Assembly: GCF_000178455.1 (NCBI RefSeq)
Contig: NZ_ADNU01000032.1
Coordinates: forward strand, 1-64,000
Direction: 5' to 3'
DNA from: Brevibacterium mcbrellneri ATCC 49030
GTDB taxonomy: Bacteria > Actinomycetota > Actinomycetes > Actinomycetales > Brevibacteriaceae
DNA length: 64,000 nt
The notes below the pieces were generated by a model that ran no database searches, was not told the DNA's origin, and saw only the letters and a list, made by a program, of their open reading frames with translations. Each line of letters begins with the position of its first letter. Within the stretch, counting starts at the first letter, position 1. Below are positions 63,316 through 64,000 of this stretch, one piece after another. The position numbers and the translations under genes were made by a program.

Positions 63316-63945
63316 ATCAGCGAGCCGCGTATTAACGATCGCATTCGAGTTCCAGAGGTCCGACTCGTTGGGCCAAATGGAGAACAGGTTGGAATTGTCG
63401 CCATCAGAAAGGCACTCGACCTTGCTCGCTCGGCCGATCTGGACCTTGTAGAGGTTGCGCCTCAGGCCAAGCCACCGGTTGTCAAACTCATGGACTACGG
63501 CAAGTTCAAATATGAATCTGCCCAGAAAGCTCGCGAAGCTCGGAAGAATCAAGCCAACATGGCTTTGAAAGAAATCCGGTTCCGCCTCAAGATCGATGAC
63601 CACGACTACGAAACCAAGAAGGGCCATGTCAGCCGCTTCCTGTCAGGTGGCGACAAGGTCAAGGTCATGATCATGTTCCGCGGACGTGAGCAGTCACGCC
63701 CAGAAATGGGTATGAAGCTGCTCAACAAGTTGGCAGACGAAGTCGCAGATTTGGGAACTGTCGAATCTGCACCGCGTGTCGACGGACGCAACATGGTCAT
63801 GGTCATCGCGCCGGTCAAGTCAAAGGCCGATGCTAAGGCTGAAAGCCGCCGCGCAACTAAAGGCGCGAAAGGCACGAAGGCTGAAGTGAAGTCGCGGCGC
63901 GAACGCGCAGCTCAGGCTAAAGCCGAAGCACGCGAAGAAGCTTAA
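63316..63945 (+). CDS. infC: translation initiation factor IF-3, probable AUC start
   Basis: IF-3 proofreads the initiation complex and blocks premature subunit joining. The sequence [20 protein letters not shown] begins the protein in actinobacteria, and here it is preceded by ATC at 63316 with AAGGAG (63304-63309) 6 nt upstream. No ATG, GTG or TTG fits that ribosome-binding site; the ATG further upstream at 63208 would lie before the leader terminator. IF-3 genes use AUU or related rare starts for autoregulation in many bacteria. The product has 209 residues with an extended Lys/Arg/Ala-rich tail. rpmI and rplT would be next, beyond the window. Confidence 0.88.
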   Translation: MSEPRINDRIRVPEVRLVGPNGEQVGIVAIRKALDLARSADLDLVEVAPQAKPPVVKLMDYGKFKYESAQKAREARKNQANMALKEIRFRLKIDDHDYETKKGHVSRFLSGGDKVKVMIMFRGREQSRPEMGMKLLNKLADEVADLGTVESAPRVDGRNMVMVIAPVKSKADAKAESRRATKGAKGTKAEVKSRRERAAQAKAEAREEA

Positions 63946-63972
63946 AGCTCTCACAGAGCTGAACACAGGAAG

Positions 63973-63990
63973 CGACGCTTAAGAGCGTCG
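63973..63990 (+). other. hairpin between infC and the expected rpmI
   Basis: CGACGCT-TAAG-AGCGTCG is a perfect 7-bp stem-loop 28 nt after the infC stop, followed by ATGTGAAACG at the window edge. It could be part of the rpmI leader. Confidence 0.4.
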
Positions 63991-64000
63991 ATGTGAAACG

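Noticed and set aside
1-64000. Avoidance of GCCGGC, the predicted restriction target
   Set aside because: At least twenty GCCGGC sites were found by eye (for example at 18565, 21182, 29691, 35574, 42022, 50296, 57330, 61111), so there is no marked depletion overall. None was seen in the first 18.5 kb, but that may reflect codon use of highly expressed genes.
1-64000. tRNA or rRNA genes, CRISPR arrays, insertion sequences
   Set aside because: No cloverleaf with a T-arm GGTTC signature, no regularly spaced repeats and no transposase frame were seen on either strand.

Overview
The window is a 64 kb chromosomal segment of an actinobacterium (Actinomycetota, most likely order Micrococcales), with roughly 58% G+C by eye. 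Support for this comes from conserved actinobacterial gene order (infB-rbfA-truB-ribF-rpsO-pnp; ftsK-pgsA-cinA-clgR-DUF3046-recA-recX-miaB-miaA-dapF-hflX; a DUF1844 gene beside infC), a PriA-type HisA, SOS boxes of the GAAC-N4-GTTC type, frequent GTG/TTG starts and several leaderless promoters. No tRNA, rRNA or CRISPR array was recognised.

Layout. 0-18 kb: translation and RNA core (infB partial, rbfA, truB, ribF, rpsO, pnp, RNase J), a SatD-type regulator operon with tandem operators, an M16 peptidase, sodA, an MFS exporter, and lysine/cell-wall precursor genes dapB and dapA. 18-26 kb: an XRE-cupin regulator, DUF2938, and a glycolate/lactate locus (IclR regulator and LctP permease, divergent from a GlcD-type oxidase, GlcG/HbpS protein and malate synthase A) with two CRP/GlxR-like sites between the divergent arms. 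26-28 kb: a type II restriction-modification system that looks like NgoMIV (predicted target GCCGGC). 28-35 kb: a secreted DUF3152 protease-like protein, DUF1846, an FNR-like regulator, a P1B metal ATPase with a small HMA chaperone under a DNR/FNR-type box, and a frameshifted secreted protein. 35-50 kb: ftsK, pgsA, cinA, clgR, DUF3046, recA/recX with SOS control, tRNA modification genes miaB/miaA, dapF, hflX, a DinG-type helicase, and lexA divergent from a YneA/ChiZ-like LysM protein. 50-55 kb: a six-gene histidine operon in which five consecutive junctions are 4-nt overlaps. 55-60 kb: catalase, and an M20 amidohydrolase with an AbgT transporter. 60-64 kb: two unknown genes (one frameshifted), a zinc-free L36 paralogue divergent from a COG0523-like protein, DUF1844, and infC with an apparent AUC start behind a terminator-containing leader.

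The genes combine into recognisable modules: translation initiation, RNA decay, SOS response, glycolate use, metal homeostasis, histidine and diaminopimelate synthesis. The most unusual signal at the whole-window scale is a non-palindromic 9-mer, CCGAGGTGG, found about 23 times on either strand in genes and intergenic DNA alike (about one expected by chance). I could not assign it to a known element.
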